32,447 bases of DNA, taken from Streptomyces prunicolor NBRC 13075 (GTDB lineage: Bacteria; Actinomycetota; Actinomycetes; Streptomycetales; Streptomycetaceae). The notes under the pieces were generated by a model. The model did no database searches. It saw only the letters and a program-made list of their open reading frames with translations, and was not told the DNA's origin. This document shows positions 15,404 through 22,974 of this stretch, piece after piece; within the stretch, counting starts at the first letter, position 1; the number at the start of each line of letters is the position of its first letter. The stretch spans positions 1 to 32,447 of the forward strand of contig NZ_BARF01000153.1 of the NCBI RefSeq assembly GCF_000367365.1. Reading direction: 5' to 3'. The translations under genes and the position numbers were made by a program.

Positions 15404-16165
15404 ATGTCCGTCAGCTCACGCGCTCATTCGTTCAACACGGCGGCTGACCAGTACGCCGCCGGCCGGCCGTCGTATCCGCCCGCGCTCTTCGATTTCATCG
15501 AACAGTTCGCGAACCGTTCCCTGGCGGGTGCCCGCGTCGCCGATGTCGGCGCGGGAACCGGAATCGCCACCGCTCTGCTGCGTGAGCGCGGGGCTCACGT
15601 GATCGGCGTCGAGCCGGGCGACGCCATGGCCGCACAATTCCACACCCTGCTCCCGGATGTGCCGGTCGTCCGAGGTGACGGCAACGCCCTTCCCCTCGCG
15701 GACGCCTCCCACGACCTCATCACCTACGCCCAGTCCTGGCAGTGGACCGACACCAACCGCTCGGTCCCGGAGGCGCTGCGGGTCCTGCGTGCGGACGGTG
15801 CACTCGCGATCTGGTGGAACACCACCGCCTTCGACGTGCCCTGGATCCGAGAGCAGCACCAGCGCATCGCACGCCACTGCGGAGTGAAGCCGACCTCTCA
15901 GACGCGGCCCGACGACAGCGACGCCATCCGGCTCGCGGGCCTGTCAGGGCTCCCGGTCGCCCGCCGCCAAGTGCGGTGGAGCCGTACGGTCTCCCTCGAC
16001 ACGCAGCTTGCCAACATCACCAGTCGCTCGGCGTTCCTTGTCCTTGCCGAGGACGACAAGCGTGCCTTTGTCGGCGAGGAGCGCGGGCGACTGCGCGAGT
16101 TGTTCCCCGACGAGGTGGTGGAGGAGACCTATGTGGTTGATCTGCTGGTGGCCACTCGTCTCTGA
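15404..16165 (+). CDS. Class I SAM-dependent methyltransferase
   Basis: A 253-residue Methyltransf_11-type enzyme. FNTAADQYAAGRPSYPP at the N-terminus is a common opening of this subfamily. VADVGAGTGIAT (about 46-57) is the SAM-binding glycine motif, GVEPGDAM is the acidic strand 2, and DGNALPLADASHDLITYAQSWQW covers motifs II and III. ATG 15404 fits the family start; no strong ribosome site is seen, and GTG 15398 is an alternative. It stands alone between a TetR relic and a transposase relic. The acceptor cannot be told; these proteins include small-molecule methylases and poorly characterised housekeeping members. Confidence 0.85.
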   Translation: MSVSSRAHSFNTAADQYAAGRPSYPPALFDFIEQFANRSLAGARVADVGAGTGIATALLRERGAHVIGVEPGDAMAAQFHTLLPDVPVVRGDGNALPLADASHDLITYAQSWQWTDTNRSVPEALRVLRADGALAIWWNTTAFDVPWIREQHQRIARHCGVKPTSQTRPDDSDAIRLAGLSGLPVARRQVRWSRTVSLDTQLANITSRSAFLVLAEDDKRAFVGEERGRLRELFPDEVVEETYVVDLLVATRL

Positions 16166-16189
16166 CCTGCCCGGTTTCCTGGGACTCCC

Positions 16190-16440
16190 AAGGACAGTCG
16201 GACAACTCCGGCGATGAGACGACCACCGGATCGGATGCCCTTCCCACTCCGGACGCGGGCCCGTTCCCGCCGTTGGGCTGTGCCGGGCGTTCCGGTGGCG
16301 CGCCGGCGCAGACAGCGGTGCAACTCCCGTGCCGGTACGGGGTGGTTGGGGTGGACGGAGTTGGCGAGGGTGCACTGCCACAGCGGCCCGAAGTGCGCCG
16401 CGATCAGATTCGCCCCACGACGCGTTCGTCGGCGTGAAGG
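16190..16440 (-). pseudogene. Transposase remnant, frameshifted
   Basis: One minus frame reads GANLIAAHFGPLWQCTLANSV, HPNHPVPARELHR and AQRRERARVRSGKGIRSGGR, while another supplies HRNARHS in the middle. Together they recall, from memory, the tail of a Streptomyces transposase-like protein (PNHPxxARxLHRYLRWRNTNARHPD), so a frameshift has split the gene. The 5' part is missing. The rest of the 16166-16639 gap holds only the upstream motif at 16554. Confidence 0.45.
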
Positions 16441-16553
16441 GCAGCTCTGACTTCCGGCCGAGGCCAACCCAACCACTCCGGTGATCGTTTTCGATCACAG
16501 CGCCGGAGATCAAATTCCGCGAACACTCCGTGTGACCCACGCGATATAGCATC

Positions 16554-16575
16554 ATGCAACCTTTACCCACAGCAA
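16554..16575 (+). promoter_or_regulatory. Upstream motif shared by the two DUF4142 genes (copy 1)
   Basis: ATGCAA-N1-(C/T)TTTACCCA-N1-AGCAA lies 64 bases before the first DUF4142 start and recurs at 17441-17462, 63 bases before the second. Conserved content and distance suggest a promoter or operator duplicated with the gene. Confidence 0.5.
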
Positions 16576-16639
16576 GGGTTCTCTTTCCGTTGTGGGCCCG
16601 TACCTGCCGACGTACTCACCGTCCGTTCCAGGAGGCACG

Positions 16640-17407
16640 ATGCCCATCTCGCGCAACACGATCGGAACCGTGTTCGTCGGCGGAGCGCTGAGCGTCACGC
16701 TCGCCGCCCTGGCCTACCCGAGCATGCTGGGCATCCAGAACACCTCCTCGAATCCGTCCCGCATCATCGCCAACACCCAGTGGGGGCCACTCACCGAAGC
16801 CGACCGCAACTTCGTCGTCTTCGTCCGCTCCGCCGGGCTCTGGGAGGGTCCCTCGGGCGATCTGGCCATGCAGAAGGGGACGACCGCGGCCGTGCGCGAG
16901 GCCGGACGGCACCTGGTCATCGGGCACGCCGCGCTCGACGCCAGCTGCCGGAAGATCGCCCCCGAGCTGAACATCACCATCCCGAACCAGCCCACCCCGC
17001 AACAGCAGGGCTTCCTGGCGAACTTCCAGTCGGACACGGGCAAGCAGTTCGACACCGACTTCGCCAACACCCTGCGCATCACCCACGGCTCGATCTTCAA
17101 CACCATCGCCAAGATCCGCTCCACGACCGAGAACACCCTCGTGCGCGCGCTCGCCGACCAGGCCAACGACGTGGTCCTGGACCACATCACACAGATGGAG
17201 AAGACCGGACTGATCAACTTCAACCAGGTCAACTTCCAGGAGACCACCCCGCCGAAGCTCCCCGCCGCCCAGGTGACACCACCGGTCCCGCAGCCGGGCG
17301 CACCCATGGTCACCCTCACGGTGCCGCCGGGGCTGTCGACCAGCGGAGTACCGACGGGACCCAGTACCGCCTCGCCCGCGCCGTCCGTCACGCCGGCGGT
17401 CGGATGA
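16640..17407 (+). CDS. Exported DUF4142 protein, tandem copy 1
   Basis: A 255-residue protein. A hydrophobic segment (about residues 8-27) after MPISRN is a signal or membrane anchor. The following domain, with LTEADRNFVVFVRSAGLWE, AGRHLVIGHAALDASCRKIAPELNI, DFANTLRITHGSIFNTIAKIR and TLVRALADQANDVVLDHI, matches the DUF4142 layout, a predicted ferritin-like helical bundle outside the membrane. The C-terminus is a Pro/Thr/Ser-rich tail, probably cell-wall spanning. The ATG follows AGGAGG at 5-base spacing. A second copy starts 119 bases after its stop. Function unknown; His/Glu-containing helices leave room for a metal-binding or stress role, unproven. Confidence 0.8.
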   Translation: MPISRNTIGTVFVGGALSVTLAALAYPSMLGIQNTSSNPSRIIANTQWGPLTEADRNFVVFVRSAGLWEGPSGDLAMQKGTTAAVREAGRHLVIGHAALDASCRKIAPELNITIPNQPTPQQQGFLANFQSDTGKQFDTDFANTLRITHGSIFNTIAKIRSTTENTLVRALADQANDVVLDHITQMEKTGLINFNQVNFQETTPPKLPAAQVTPPVPQPGAPMVTLTVPPGLSTSGVPTGPSTASPAPSVTPAVG

Positions 17408-17440
17408 GTTCCGCCCCTTCGGCGCACACAATCCGGCGGC

Positions 17441-17462
17441 ATGCAAATTTTACCCAGAGCAA
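17441..17462 (+). promoter_or_regulatory. Upstream motif shared by the two DUF4142 genes (copy 2)
   Basis: Second occurrence of the ATGCAA/TTTACCCA/AGCAA motif, 63 bases before ATG 17526. It lets the second gene be transcribed on its own. Confidence 0.5.
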
Positions 17463-17525
17463 TGATCGCTCGGCCTGGCTCCTCCGTACTCCTTGGCGTC
17501 CGCGTCGCTCGCCCCTGGAGGCACC

Positions 17526-18266
17526 ATGGCCATGTCCCGCAACAGGATCGGAACCGTCTTCGTGGTCGGCGCCCTGGGCCTGACCATCAGCGCCCTCGCC
17601 TACCCGGCCATGCTCGGCGTACAGAACACCTCCGGCAACCCGTCACGCATCATCGCCAACACCCAGTGGGGACCCCTCACCGAGGCCGACCGCGACTTCG
17701 TCGTCAAGGTCCGCTCCGCCGGACTGTGGGAATACCCCCTGGGCGAACTGGCCCTGAAGAAGGGATCGACACCCGAAATGCAGGAGGCCGGCCGGCACCT
17801 GATCGTCGGTCACGCCGGCCTGGACGAGCTGTGCCGCAAGATCGCGCCCCAGCTGAACATCACGCTGCCCAACCAGGCCACCCCCCAACAGCAGCAGTTC
17901 GTGGCGACCTCGGCGGCCCAGTCGGGCACACAGTTCGACACCACCGCCGCCAACATCATGCGCGTCACCCATGGCCAGATCTTCCCGACCATCGCCAAGA
18001 TCCGCGCCAACACCACGAACACCATGGTCCGCGCGCTGGCCGACCTCGCCAACGACACCGTCCTGGACCACATCACCGTGCTGGAGAAGACCGGCGTGGT
18101 CAACTTCGACCAGGTCAACTTCCAGCAGACCACCCCGCCCAAGCTCCCCAAGGACCAGGTCACCCCGCCCCCACCGCAGGCCGGCGCACCGATCGTCGCC
18201 CTCACCCCCCGCCCCGACCTGAACGTCAACACCGTGTCACCCACACCCAGCCCGTCCGCCGGATGA
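17526..18266 (+). CDS. Exported DUF4142 protein, tandem copy 2
   Basis: A 246-residue paralogue of the preceding gene. By eye about two thirds of positions match, including near-identical blocks NPSRIIANTQWGPLTEADR and FVV-VRSAGLWE. It has the same N-terminal hydrophobic segment, helical DUF4142 domain and Pro-rich tail. Differences cluster in the middle (SAAQSGTQFDTTAANIMRV versus QSDTGKQFDTDFANTLRI) and in the tail, so the copies have had time to diverge. The ATG follows GGAGG. The gene has its own copy of the upstream motif. Function unknown. Confidence 0.8.
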   Translation: MAMSRNRIGTVFVVGALGLTISALAYPAMLGVQNTSGNPSRIIANTQWGPLTEADRDFVVKVRSAGLWEYPLGELALKKGSTPEMQEAGRHLIVGHAGLDELCRKIAPQLNITLPNQATPQQQQFVATSAAQSGTQFDTTAANIMRVTHGQIFPTIAKIRANTTNTMVRALADLANDTVLDHITVLEKTGVVNFDQVNFQQTTPPKLPKDQVTPPPPQAGAPIVALTPRPDLNVNTVSPTPSPSAG

Positions 18267-18399
18267 TCAGCGACGAGGCGCCGCCTCGGAGATCGGGTGC
18301 GCAGGTCACGGCGTGCCGGGGCAGTCGACCAGACTGACAGGCACGAACTGGTTCGCCTCGGCGGACGAGACGATCCCTACCGGCGACGGCGCCAGGTGC

Positions 18400-19008
18400 T
18401 CAGCCGACTACGCGGTATCGCAGGTGCGTGACCCCTGGGGCGTCGATGACGCGGACGAGGTCGAGCTGGCGGGACGAGCCCAGCGCGCCGAAGAGCGACC
18501 GGCCGGCACCGAGCAGTACGGGGATCTGGTGGATCTCAAGCTCGTCCAGCACCCCGGCCTGCAACGCCAGCTGCGCCGTCGTCGCCCCGTGGACCAGCAC
18601 GTTGCGCTCACCGGCGGCTTCCTTGGCCCGTGCCATGGCCGCCTCGATGCCGTCGGTGGTGTAGCGGACGCTGGGGCCCTGGACAGCGTCGTCGTCAGCC
18701 TCGGAGCGGGTGAACACCTCAATGTGGACGCCATCGTGATGGTCGCCGCCCCAGCCGCCGGCCGCGTCGAACGTGCGCCGTCCCGTCAGCACTGCGCCGG
18801 TGGCCAATATCTCATGGACCACCGGAAGGCTGGCCGCATCGGTCCGGATAACCGGTAGGCCGACTCCACCGCGGGCCTCGTGGTCGCCGTCGAACAGCCA
18901 CGCGTGCAGCTGCTCGCCGCCGGTGCCGAGGCCGTTCCCGGGGCCGTCATCGGGACCGGTGATGAAGCCGTCGAGCGACATGGACATGTAGAGCACGGAA
19001 CGGGACAC
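18400..19008 (-). CDS. RibD C-terminal / dihydrofolate-reductase-like protein
   Basis: A 202-residue DHFR-fold reductase of the bacterial YwjB/RibD-C type. SRSVLYMSMSLDGFITGPDD is the typical N-terminus, ILATGAVLTGRRTFDAAGGWGGD the nucleotide-binding region, and LVHGATTAQLALQAGVLDELEIHQIPVLLGAGRSLFG the conserved C-terminal block. Such proteins bind NADPH; most have no proven substrate and are not the main folate enzyme. GTG 19008 has AGGAGG 7 bases upstream. Isolated between the DUF4142 pair and an IS relic. Confidence 0.85.
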   Translation of the reverse strand: MSRSVLYMSMSLDGFITGPDDGPGNGLGTGGEQLHAWLFDGDHEARGGVGLPVIRTDAASLPVVHEILATGAVLTGRRTFDAAGGWGGDHHDGVHIEVFTRSEADDDAVQGPSVRYTTDGIEAAMARAKEAAGERNVLVHGATTAQLALQAGVLDELEIHQIPVLLGAGRSLFGALGSSRQLDLVRVIDAPGVTHLRYRVVG

Positions 19009-19099
19009 GATCGGGTCCTCCTGTCGTGACGGAACGTGGAGAGGCCGAGCGAATCATCAGACCGCTCCATCTCGGCTTCATGGTTCTCCCTATAGACCA

Positions 19100-19521
19100 C
19101 CCGCGCGCCCGGAACTCATCGTGAGTCCGGTCCTGCCAGGCGGCTGATCGCGCCCCTGCTCAAACGCTGGATCATCGCCACCCTGCACCACCGGAAGCTG
19201 GAGCGTCTGGTCGAGCGCGAGCACGATCGTGGAGTCCACAGAGACCGCCCGGTTCAGGTCCTCGTCCGCGTCCGCCTGGGCCATCAGCGCGGTGAAGACC
19301 CGCTCCCACGTGCCGCCGACGGCCCACATCCTCAACCGGTTATGGACGCCTCGTCAGTTGCCGTACGTCTCCGGCAGGTGCACCCACTGCGATCCGGTCC
19401 GGAACTTCCGGCCGATCGCATCGGTCACTTCACGGTGAGCCCGCCCCCGACCACCCCGCCCGGGTGTCCGGTCCGGTAACAACGGCTCGATCCGCGCCCA
19501 CTGCGCGTCAGACAACAGCAC
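19100..19521 (-). pseudogene. IS5-type transposase relic with an opal stop
   Basis: From GTG 19521 the frame reads VLLSDAQWARIEPLLPDR, then FRTGSQWVHLPETYGN, a TGA at 19354-19356 where the family has TGG, and RGVHNRLRMWAVGGTWERVFTALMAQ followed by DLNRAVSVDSTIV. These are the N-terminal blocks of IS5-type transposases up to the first catalytic Asp. After that residues no longer match, so the catalytic core is deleted. Terminal repeats were not identified. Confidence 0.75.
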
Positions 19522-19594
19522 ACCCGGACCAACTATTCAGACGATGCGAGCGAGACTGCCCAGCCGTTGTAGTGGGTTGGTGCGTACAGGTGGA

Positions 19595-20023
19595 TCAGCC
19601 CTCTTGAGCGATAGCAGCCTTCCGGAAGGTTTCGACGGAATCATTGGGGCCTGGATTGATAATGGCCACCATGCCCTTTCCGCACTGGGTGGTGCTGTGA
19701 ACGTAAATCGAGTTGTGGGTGCTGATGACGATGCTCTGAACGGCTCCGTCATATTGCAAACCGGTGTCAAATCCCCCGAGAGGGTGGCAGGGGTCGCGGA
19801 GGCGGGCTGTGCTCTCGGTGGCGCTGTATCGGCCATGAAAGTGGAAGGTGACCAGGTCACCTGGATTGCCGTAGACGACTTCAGGGGAAAAGCGATCCAC
19901 GCCCTCCTTGCCGACATCCACCTGAATATCCGAACTGGAGGATGCGTCTGCGGCGGGGGCAAGAAGGCTGACTGACGCCAAGGACAGCATGGCGAGAGTT
20001 GCTGCCAGGAGCCTTTTGTGCAC
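19595..20023 (-). CDS. Secreted cupredoxin-like protein with altered metal site
   Basis: A 142-residue protein with a Sec signal peptide (LLAATLAMLSLASVSLLAPAADASS) and then one beta-rich domain: FSPEVVYGNPGDLVTFHFHGRYS, a DPCHPLGGFDTGLQ segment and QCGKGMVAIINPG. This resembles the cupredoxin of extracellular serine-rich proteins, best known from fungi. From memory those carry Cys-x4-His-Cys-x3-Met near the end; here the first Cys and the His are not in place (YVHSTTQCGKGM), so normal type 1 copper binding is doubtful. The start is GTG 20023, with GAAGGA about 8 bases upstream. Standing alone after an IS relic, it may be horizontally acquired (inference). Confidence 0.65.
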   Translation of the reverse strand: MHKRLLAATLAMLSLASVSLLAPAADASSSSDIQVDVGKEGVDRFSPEVVYGNPGDLVTFHFHGRYSATESTARLRDPCHPLGGFDTGLQYDGAVQSIVISTHNSIYVHSTTQCGKGMVAIINPGPNDSVETFRKAAIAQEG

Positions 20024-20184
20024 TGGGTGTTCCTTCGATTCATTGATCCACAACGGAGCGTATCGGCGTAAAACCGGAGGATGCCCTTGGGTGATGGAGT
20101 CCCAACGACCCAGGGCCGAGGTCTCCGGAGACAGCCCGATCGGCGCCTGCCACGCGTCCGTCCACGACACATCCCCACCAACGA

Positions 20185-20547
20185 CTAGCTGATCCAAACG
20201 AAACGACCTAGGTCGCGCAGCAGCCGCGCCATCCTGGCCCCGGCTCCCACACCGCACGGGGTCACACGGCCCTCGGGGTCGTAGACGACGGCGAGTGCGT
20301 CTCCTGGACGGGTCGTCTGCCCGCGGCCTCGCCGGATGCACACCCTGACCGGCGAACCGGCGCGATGGGCCACCGAGCAGAGGCGGCGGCCTCTCCTTCC
20401 GCCCACTGCCCGGCCGTCCTCGACCGACGTCGCCACCACGTTCTGCACCCGCCCCTACTCCGCCGGCGCCACGCCCACGGCGGCCGACGGAACATCGGGT
20501 GCCGGGCACCCACCGAGCAGGACCGCGAGACCGACCAACGCGCGCAC
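20185..20547 (-). pseudogene. Probable lipoprotein gene interrupted by an amber stop
   Basis: GTG 20547, preceded by AGGAG, opens MRALVGLAVLLGGCPAP, a lipoprotein-like signal with a lipobox-style Cys. After about 30 codons an in-frame TAG occurs (20455-20457). The same frame continues VQNVVATSVEDGRAVGGRRG and GDALAVVYDPEGRVTP to a TGA at 20185, like a small exported beta domain of DUF3592 type. Alternatively an 87-residue protein starts at GTG 20448 behind GGAGTAGGGG. Neither reading is certain. Confidence 0.35.
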
Positions 20548-20606
20548 GGCTCCTAGGTAAGGCAGGTACAAGGCTGGGACGACGGACACCACAGACCCAC
20601 CTCGCC

Positions 20607-20622
20607 CTCAGCCAGGGCTGAG
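20607..20622. terminator. Hairpin in the gap after the MarR gene
   Basis: The 7-bp stem CTCAGCC/GGCTGAG has a 2-base loop. It is one of two dyads in the gap below the MarR stop and probably contributes to termination from that side. No T-run. Confidence 0.4.
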
Positions 20623-20642
20623 CTTCCCGTTCAGGCCGCGAA

Positions 20643-20661
20643 GAGGGTCGTACCGACCCTC
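20643..20661. terminator. Second hairpin after the MarR gene
   Basis: The stem GAGGGTCG/CGACCCTC with loop TAC is perfect over 8 bp and extends weakly into GAA/TTC on the flanks. It is about 80 bases beyond the MarR stop and is likely its terminator. Confidence 0.5.
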
Positions 20662-20737
20662 CTCTTCCGTTGTGCAGGAAAATCGGGCGTGGAGAAGGGC
20701 CGACCGGCCAGAATACGGGTGCCTCAGCCGCGGACCA

Positions 20738-21274
20738 TCAGGCGTCGTGCGCCAGCGCGCCGTCCACGACCCAGCCGAGCGGGTGCGGCTCCGGGTCGTC
20801 CGCGCCGGGGGCCGGGGGCTCTCCCCCCGCCTCGTTGAAGGCGTTGAGGGCCTCGACCAGCGCCAGCCGTTCCGTCGGCCTGAGTCGCGCGACAACGGCG
20901 GCGATCTCGGAGCGACGCCGGGCCGTGACGTCCTCGACCGTGCGCCGACCCTCCTCGGTGAGCTGCAGCAGCGTCTCGCGCCGGTTGCCGGGGTTGGTCT
21001 GCCGGTCGGCGAGACCGGCGGCGATCAGCCGGTCGACCATGCGCATGGCCGTCGAGGGCGCCACCTGGAGCAGCTCGGCGAGCGCGACCAGTTTGGTGGC
21101 ACCCCGGGTGGAGAGCACGACCAGCATCCGGAACTGCGGGAGGGTCACCCCTTCCTCAACAGCGGCGAGCGAGCGGGCGGAGACCGCCACCAGCAGCCGG
21201 GACGCGGTCAGCACCGCCCGGGTGACCTCGTCGACATCGTCCATGGCCCCCGCTGGGGTCTCTCGCTCCGGCAT
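20738..21274 (-). CDS. MarR-family transcriptional regulator
   Basis: A 178-residue winged-helix regulator. VTLPQFRMLVVLSTRGATKLVALAELLQVAPSTAMRMVDRLIAAGLADRQ spans helices 2-4, with the recognition helix at about residues 75-90; NRRETLLQLTEEGRR is the wing. An acidic/Pro tail of about 25 residues follows. ATG 21274 has AAAGGA close upstream; ATG 21244 is an alternative. No divergently transcribed partner is adjacent, since a gap of about 385 bases follows. The ligand is unknown; MarR proteins often respond to phenolics, oxidants or drugs. Confidence 0.9.
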   Translation of the reverse strand: MPERETPAGAMDDVDEVTRAVLTASRLLVAVSARSLAAVEEGVTLPQFRMLVVLSTRGATKLVALAELLQVAPSTAMRMVDRLIAAGLADRQTNPGNRRETLLQLTEEGRRTVEDVTARRRSEIAAVVARLRPTERLALVEALNAFNEAGGEPPAPGADDPEPHPLGWVVDGALAHDA

Positions 21275-21622
21275 ATGTCCTTTCTACCGTGCAGAAGTCG
21301 CCGCTCACGCACGTGATGGGGACAGATTTTCCTTCCCCATGACCGTGGCACCGGAGCAGAAGCATCGCGGCGTCGTCGTGCAGCGGCCCTGCGCGTGCCG
21401 CATCAAGTCCTCACCGGTCGCCGACCCAACTCACTCCGGTTTCCCTTGACCAAACACATGGAGGCACCCCCCGGACCGGCGCCTCACGGCAGTCCGGCGC
21501 GTCGCCGGAGCGTATGCCCACCGCGACCGCCCTCCGTGCCGCGCTGCACGGCTTCGCAGCCGATGGCATCTCCCGCCGGGTGAACCCCGCCGGAGACAGA
21601 AGAAGCCCGTCGCCACACCCAA
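21275..21622. other. Intergenic stretch, no supported gene
   Basis: About 350 bases between the MarR start and the TetR promoter. Short reading frames on both strands are Pro/Arg-rich and match nothing I recognise. The MarR promoter must lie near 21280-21330, but no dyad there was convincing. Confidence 0.4.
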
Positions 21623-21659
21623 TGGACACCGACTGAACGATTGTTTAGCATGCTGTACA
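21623..21659 (+). promoter_or_regulatory. TetR promoter and overlapping operator
   Basis: TGGACA (21623-21628), 17 bases, then TAGCAT (21646-21651) form a good promoter pointing right. The imperfect 18-bp dyad TGTTTAGCATGCTGTACA (21642-21659) covers the -10 and has AGCATGCT at its centre. Transcription would start at or next to ATG 21659, making the mRNA leaderless, and a repressor dimer on the dyad would shut it off. Confidence 0.6.
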
Positions 21660-22303
21660 TGCGTTCAATCTCCGACGACCGGACCTCTCGCGCGATCATC
21701 CGCGACGAGTCCCTTCGCCTGTTCGCCGTGAACGGGCCGGGGACGGTGACCGTGCGGCAGATCGCCGCCGCCGCGGGCGTGTCCCCCGCTCTGGTCGTGC
21801 ACCACTTCGGCTCGAAGGAAGGACTGCACCAGGAGGTCGACCAGTACGTCCTGGACGTCTTCGAGGCGATGCTCGGCGAACTGACGGGCGAAAGCGGGGC
21901 GGAACTGCTCGACCCGAAATCTGGGGCGAGTTCGCTGAGTGAGGCGTTCGCCCGGCATCTGCCCGACGGCTCGCCGGTGCCGGCCTACGTGCGCCGGCTC
22001 CTGCTGTCCGACACGGATGCCGGGCGGCTGCTGTTCCGGCGGCTGTACGACCTGAGCCGCTCCGCGCTGGACGGCTTGGCCGCGGCCGGACTGGCCGCCC
22101 CGGGACAGGATCCGGCCGTGCGCGCCGCCTTCCTCCTCGCCAACGATCTGGCCCTGTTCCTGCTGCGCGACCGTCTCACCGAAGTCCTGGGCACGGACCC
22201 GCTGTCGGCCGACGGCATGGCCCGCTGGGCGCCGGAGATGCTCAGCATCTACGCGGGCGGGCTGAACGCGACACCACCGCAACCGCAAGGAGAAGCCCCC
22301 TAG
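21659..22303 (+). CDS. TetR-family regulator of the adjacent ABC transporter
   Basis: A 214-residue regulator. The N-terminal HTH is VTVRQIAAAAGVSPALVVHHFGSKEGLHQEVDQYV (about residues 28-62). The C-terminal ligand domain has hydrophobic helices such as AAFLLANDLALFLLRDRL. ATG 21659 is favoured because the promoter's -10 ends only 8 bases upstream. The ABC ATPase gene begins 12 bases after its stop, so the regulator probably heads a TetR-ATPase-permease operon and represses it through the dyad at its own start. Inducer unknown; this arrangement is common for drug or lipid efflux. Confidence 0.9.
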   Translation: MRSISDDRTSRAIIRDESLRLFAVNGPGTVTVRQIAAAAGVSPALVVHHFGSKEGLHQEVDQYVLDVFEAMLGELTGESGAELLDPKSGASSLSEAFARHLPDGSPVPAYVRRLLLSDTDAGRLLFRRLYDLSRSALDGLAAAGLAAPGQDPAVRAAFLLANDLALFLLRDRLTEVLGTDPLSADGMARWAPEMLSIYAGGLNATPPQPQGEAP

Positions 22304-22314
22304 GGAGACCGCAC

Positions 22315-22974
22315 ATGGCACCCGGCTCAACACCCGCACCAGCGCCCGCACTTCAGGCCCGCGACATCCACAAGTCCTACGGCAGGCACTCCGTCCTGCG
22401 CGGCGCCGACCTGACCGTCGCTCCCGGCCGACTCGTCGCCGTCGTCGGGGAGAACGGCGCCGGCAAGTCGACCCTGCTGAAGATCCTGGCCGGCACCCTG
22501 TCCGTTGACAGCGGCGAGGTGACGCTGACCGGAACCTTCGGCTACTGCCCGCAGGACCCGGTCCTGAACGCGGCTCTCACCGTCGAGCAGCACCTGCGTT
22601 ACTTCGCCGCCGCACACCGCCTCCCCGGCCTGGACCGCGGCCGTGAACTCGTCCGGCTCCTGGGCTACGAGCGCTACGCGCAGTCGGTCGCCGGTGAACT
22701 GTCCGGCGGCACCCGGCAGAAGCTCAACCTCACCCTCGCCCTGCTCCACGACCCCGACGTGCTGCTCCTGGACGAGCCGTATCAGGGCTTCGACTGGGAG
22801 ACCTACCTGCGGTTCTGGGACCTGGTCGACGACCTGCGCACCCGCGGCAAGGCAGTCGTGATCATCACCCACATGGTCTTCGAGCAGAACCGCTTCGACC
22901 TGCTGGCCGACCTCGACGACGGCCGCCTCACCCCGCGCACCGCATCGATGGAGGAGCACCATGTCGACGCCTGA
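22315..22974 (+). CDS. ABC transporter ATP-binding protein
   Basis: A 219-residue nucleotide-binding subunit. Walker A is GENGAGKST (45-53), the Q-loop lies in YCPQDP (78-82), the signature is ELSGGTRQK (128-136), Walker B is VLLLDEP (149-155) and the switch His is H186. The protein is short, with little after the H-loop, which is usual for simple ABC-2 exporters. AGGGAG stands just upstream. It overlaps the permease gene by 14 bases and follows the TetR gene by 12. Confidence 0.93.
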   Translation: MAPGSTPAPAPALQARDIHKSYGRHSVLRGADLTVAPGRLVAVVGENGAGKSTLLKILAGTLSVDSGEVTLTGTFGYCPQDPVLNAALTVEQHLRYFAAAHRLPGLDRGRELVRLLGYERYAQSVAGELSGGTRQKLNLTLALLHDPDVLLLDEPYQGFDWETYLRFWDLVDDLRTRGKAVVIITHMVFEQNRFDLLADLDDGRLTPRTASMEEHHVDA

